From an uncultured Alistipes sp. (lineage in GTDB: Bacteria > Bacteroidota > Bacteroidia > Bacteroidales > Rikenellaceae): 7,323 nt of DNA. Of the stretch, positions 6,860-7,323 are shown one piece after another. Every line of letters begins with the position of its first letter. Positions within the stretch are counted from its first letter, which is position 1. The stretch is from the NCBI GenBank assembly GCA_958449275.1, contig CAUDHE010000104.1, forward strand, positions 1 to 7,323, written 5' to 3'. The position numbers were made by a program, and so were the translations under genes. The notes below the pieces were generated by a model. That model saw only the letters and a list, made by a program, of their open reading frames with translations, was not told where the DNA came from and searched no databases.

Positions 6860-7323
6860 TCAATAATGGAACTCGGAATTGTAGCGATAGAACTTATCCT
6901 CCTTGACGATCATCCGCTTGTTCTCCAGAAAGACTTTGAGCTGCTTGGCCTTGTTGATACCGAACGAATGGCCGATGGCGGCATAGCTGCTTTGCAACCG
7001 TCCGATAAGCGACGAATAGGAAATCCGGTCGGCTTCGGAGAACAACAGCTCCAGCGCCTCGCGGTGTTTGGCCTCGCTGACCTCCGCATAGTCGAAACTT
7101 TTGGCAGCGGTAGTCTGCCGAGGTTGGTAGTCCTCGACCAGCTCGGGCAGGGCATCGGCATTGATGCGAAAGGCGAACGGCTCGAAATCCCGGTCGCGGA
7201 TGTGCATCGCTGCAACGGAACTTATATCGCGGTCGAAATCGTCTTTGGTAATTTGCAGCACCGTCTCGGCCTTGTTGTTCAACTCCGTACCCAGATGCCC
7301 GCGCGTGTTGTCGTCTCCCTTGT
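6860..7323 (-). CDS. RepA-like AAA ATPase of a mobilizable element, C-terminal part (5' partial)
   Basis: This is the C-terminal 153 residues of a larger protein; the frame is open to the right edge. It enters with KGDDNTRGHLGTELNNKAETVLQITKD, which is the pattern I associate with the end of the ATPase core in Bacteroidetes RepA/DnaB-like AAA proteins: a conserved RGHLGTELNNKAE stretch followed by beta strands. The tail (SEAKHREALELLFSEADRISYSSLIGRLQSSYAAIGHSFGINKAKQLKVFLENKRMIVKEDKFYRY) looks like a small winged-helix domain. A TTG at 7282 is only an internal codon, because similarity continues upstream of it. Walker A and B motifs would lie outside the window. Such ATPases sit just before the primase and mob genes in Bacteroides mobilizable elements and are thought to take part in element replication. 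Its stop is 115 bp before the primase start. Confidence 0.83.
   Translation of the reverse strand, partial: KGDDNTRGHLGTELNNKAETVLQITKDDFDRDISSVAAMHIRDRDFEPFAFRINADALPELVEDYQPRQTTAAKSFDYAEVSEAKHREALELLFSEADRISYSSLIGRLQSSYAAIGHSFGINKAKQLKVFLENKRMIVKEDKFYRYNSEFHY

Overview
The window looks like accessory DNA from a gut Bacteroidales species (Bacteroides, Parabacteroides or Alistipes type). The evidence is the gene order AAA ATPase - Toprim primase - oriT-like hairpins - MobV relaxase, which is the mobilisation block of Bacteroides mobilizable or integrative elements (NBU/Tn4555-like). Two small secreted proteins have the look of common Bacteroidales hypotheticals, and no Shine-Dalgarno sequences stand out. 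No rRNA, tRNA, CRISPR array or transposase is visible.

Layout from left to right. At 2-2734 (+) is a long SF1/UvrD-family DNA helicase cut by the left edge. It carries an inserted PD-(D/E)XK-like nuclease domain, two zinc-ribbon-like cysteine clusters and a C-terminal HRDC domain. It converges on a two-gene minus-strand operon (3886 to 2791) for a lipoprotein and a secreted protein. The two transcription units are separated by a perfect 15-bp hairpin that can serve as a terminator on both strands. Upstream of the lipoprotein gene lies about 310 bp of non-coding DNA. It holds a nested hairpin of about 130 nt (3962-4093) with five stacked stems, and an AT-rich terminator-like hairpin (4149-4186) just past the relaxase gene.

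The right half (4200-7323, all minus strand) is the mobilisation and replication block. In transcription order it contains the C-terminal end of a RepA-like AAA ATPase (cut by the right edge), a 115-bp spacer with phased TAAACC repeats, a Toprim primase-like protein with a degenerate zinc finger, a 226-bp oriT-like spacer with strong palindromes, and a MobV relaxase with a long coiled-coil tail. The likely division of labour is that the relaxase nicks oriT and pilots the strand, while the ATPase and primase-like protein support replication of the excised or transferred form. No type IV secretion genes are visible, so transfer probably depends on a helper element.

The helicase and the secreted pair sit on the cargo side of the relaxase, in visibly more AT-rich DNA. 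The most intriguing unexplained feature is the nested hairpin between relaxase and cargo. The helicase-nuclease fusion is a plausible defence or DNA-repair cargo gene, but its N-terminus and upstream partners are outside the window.
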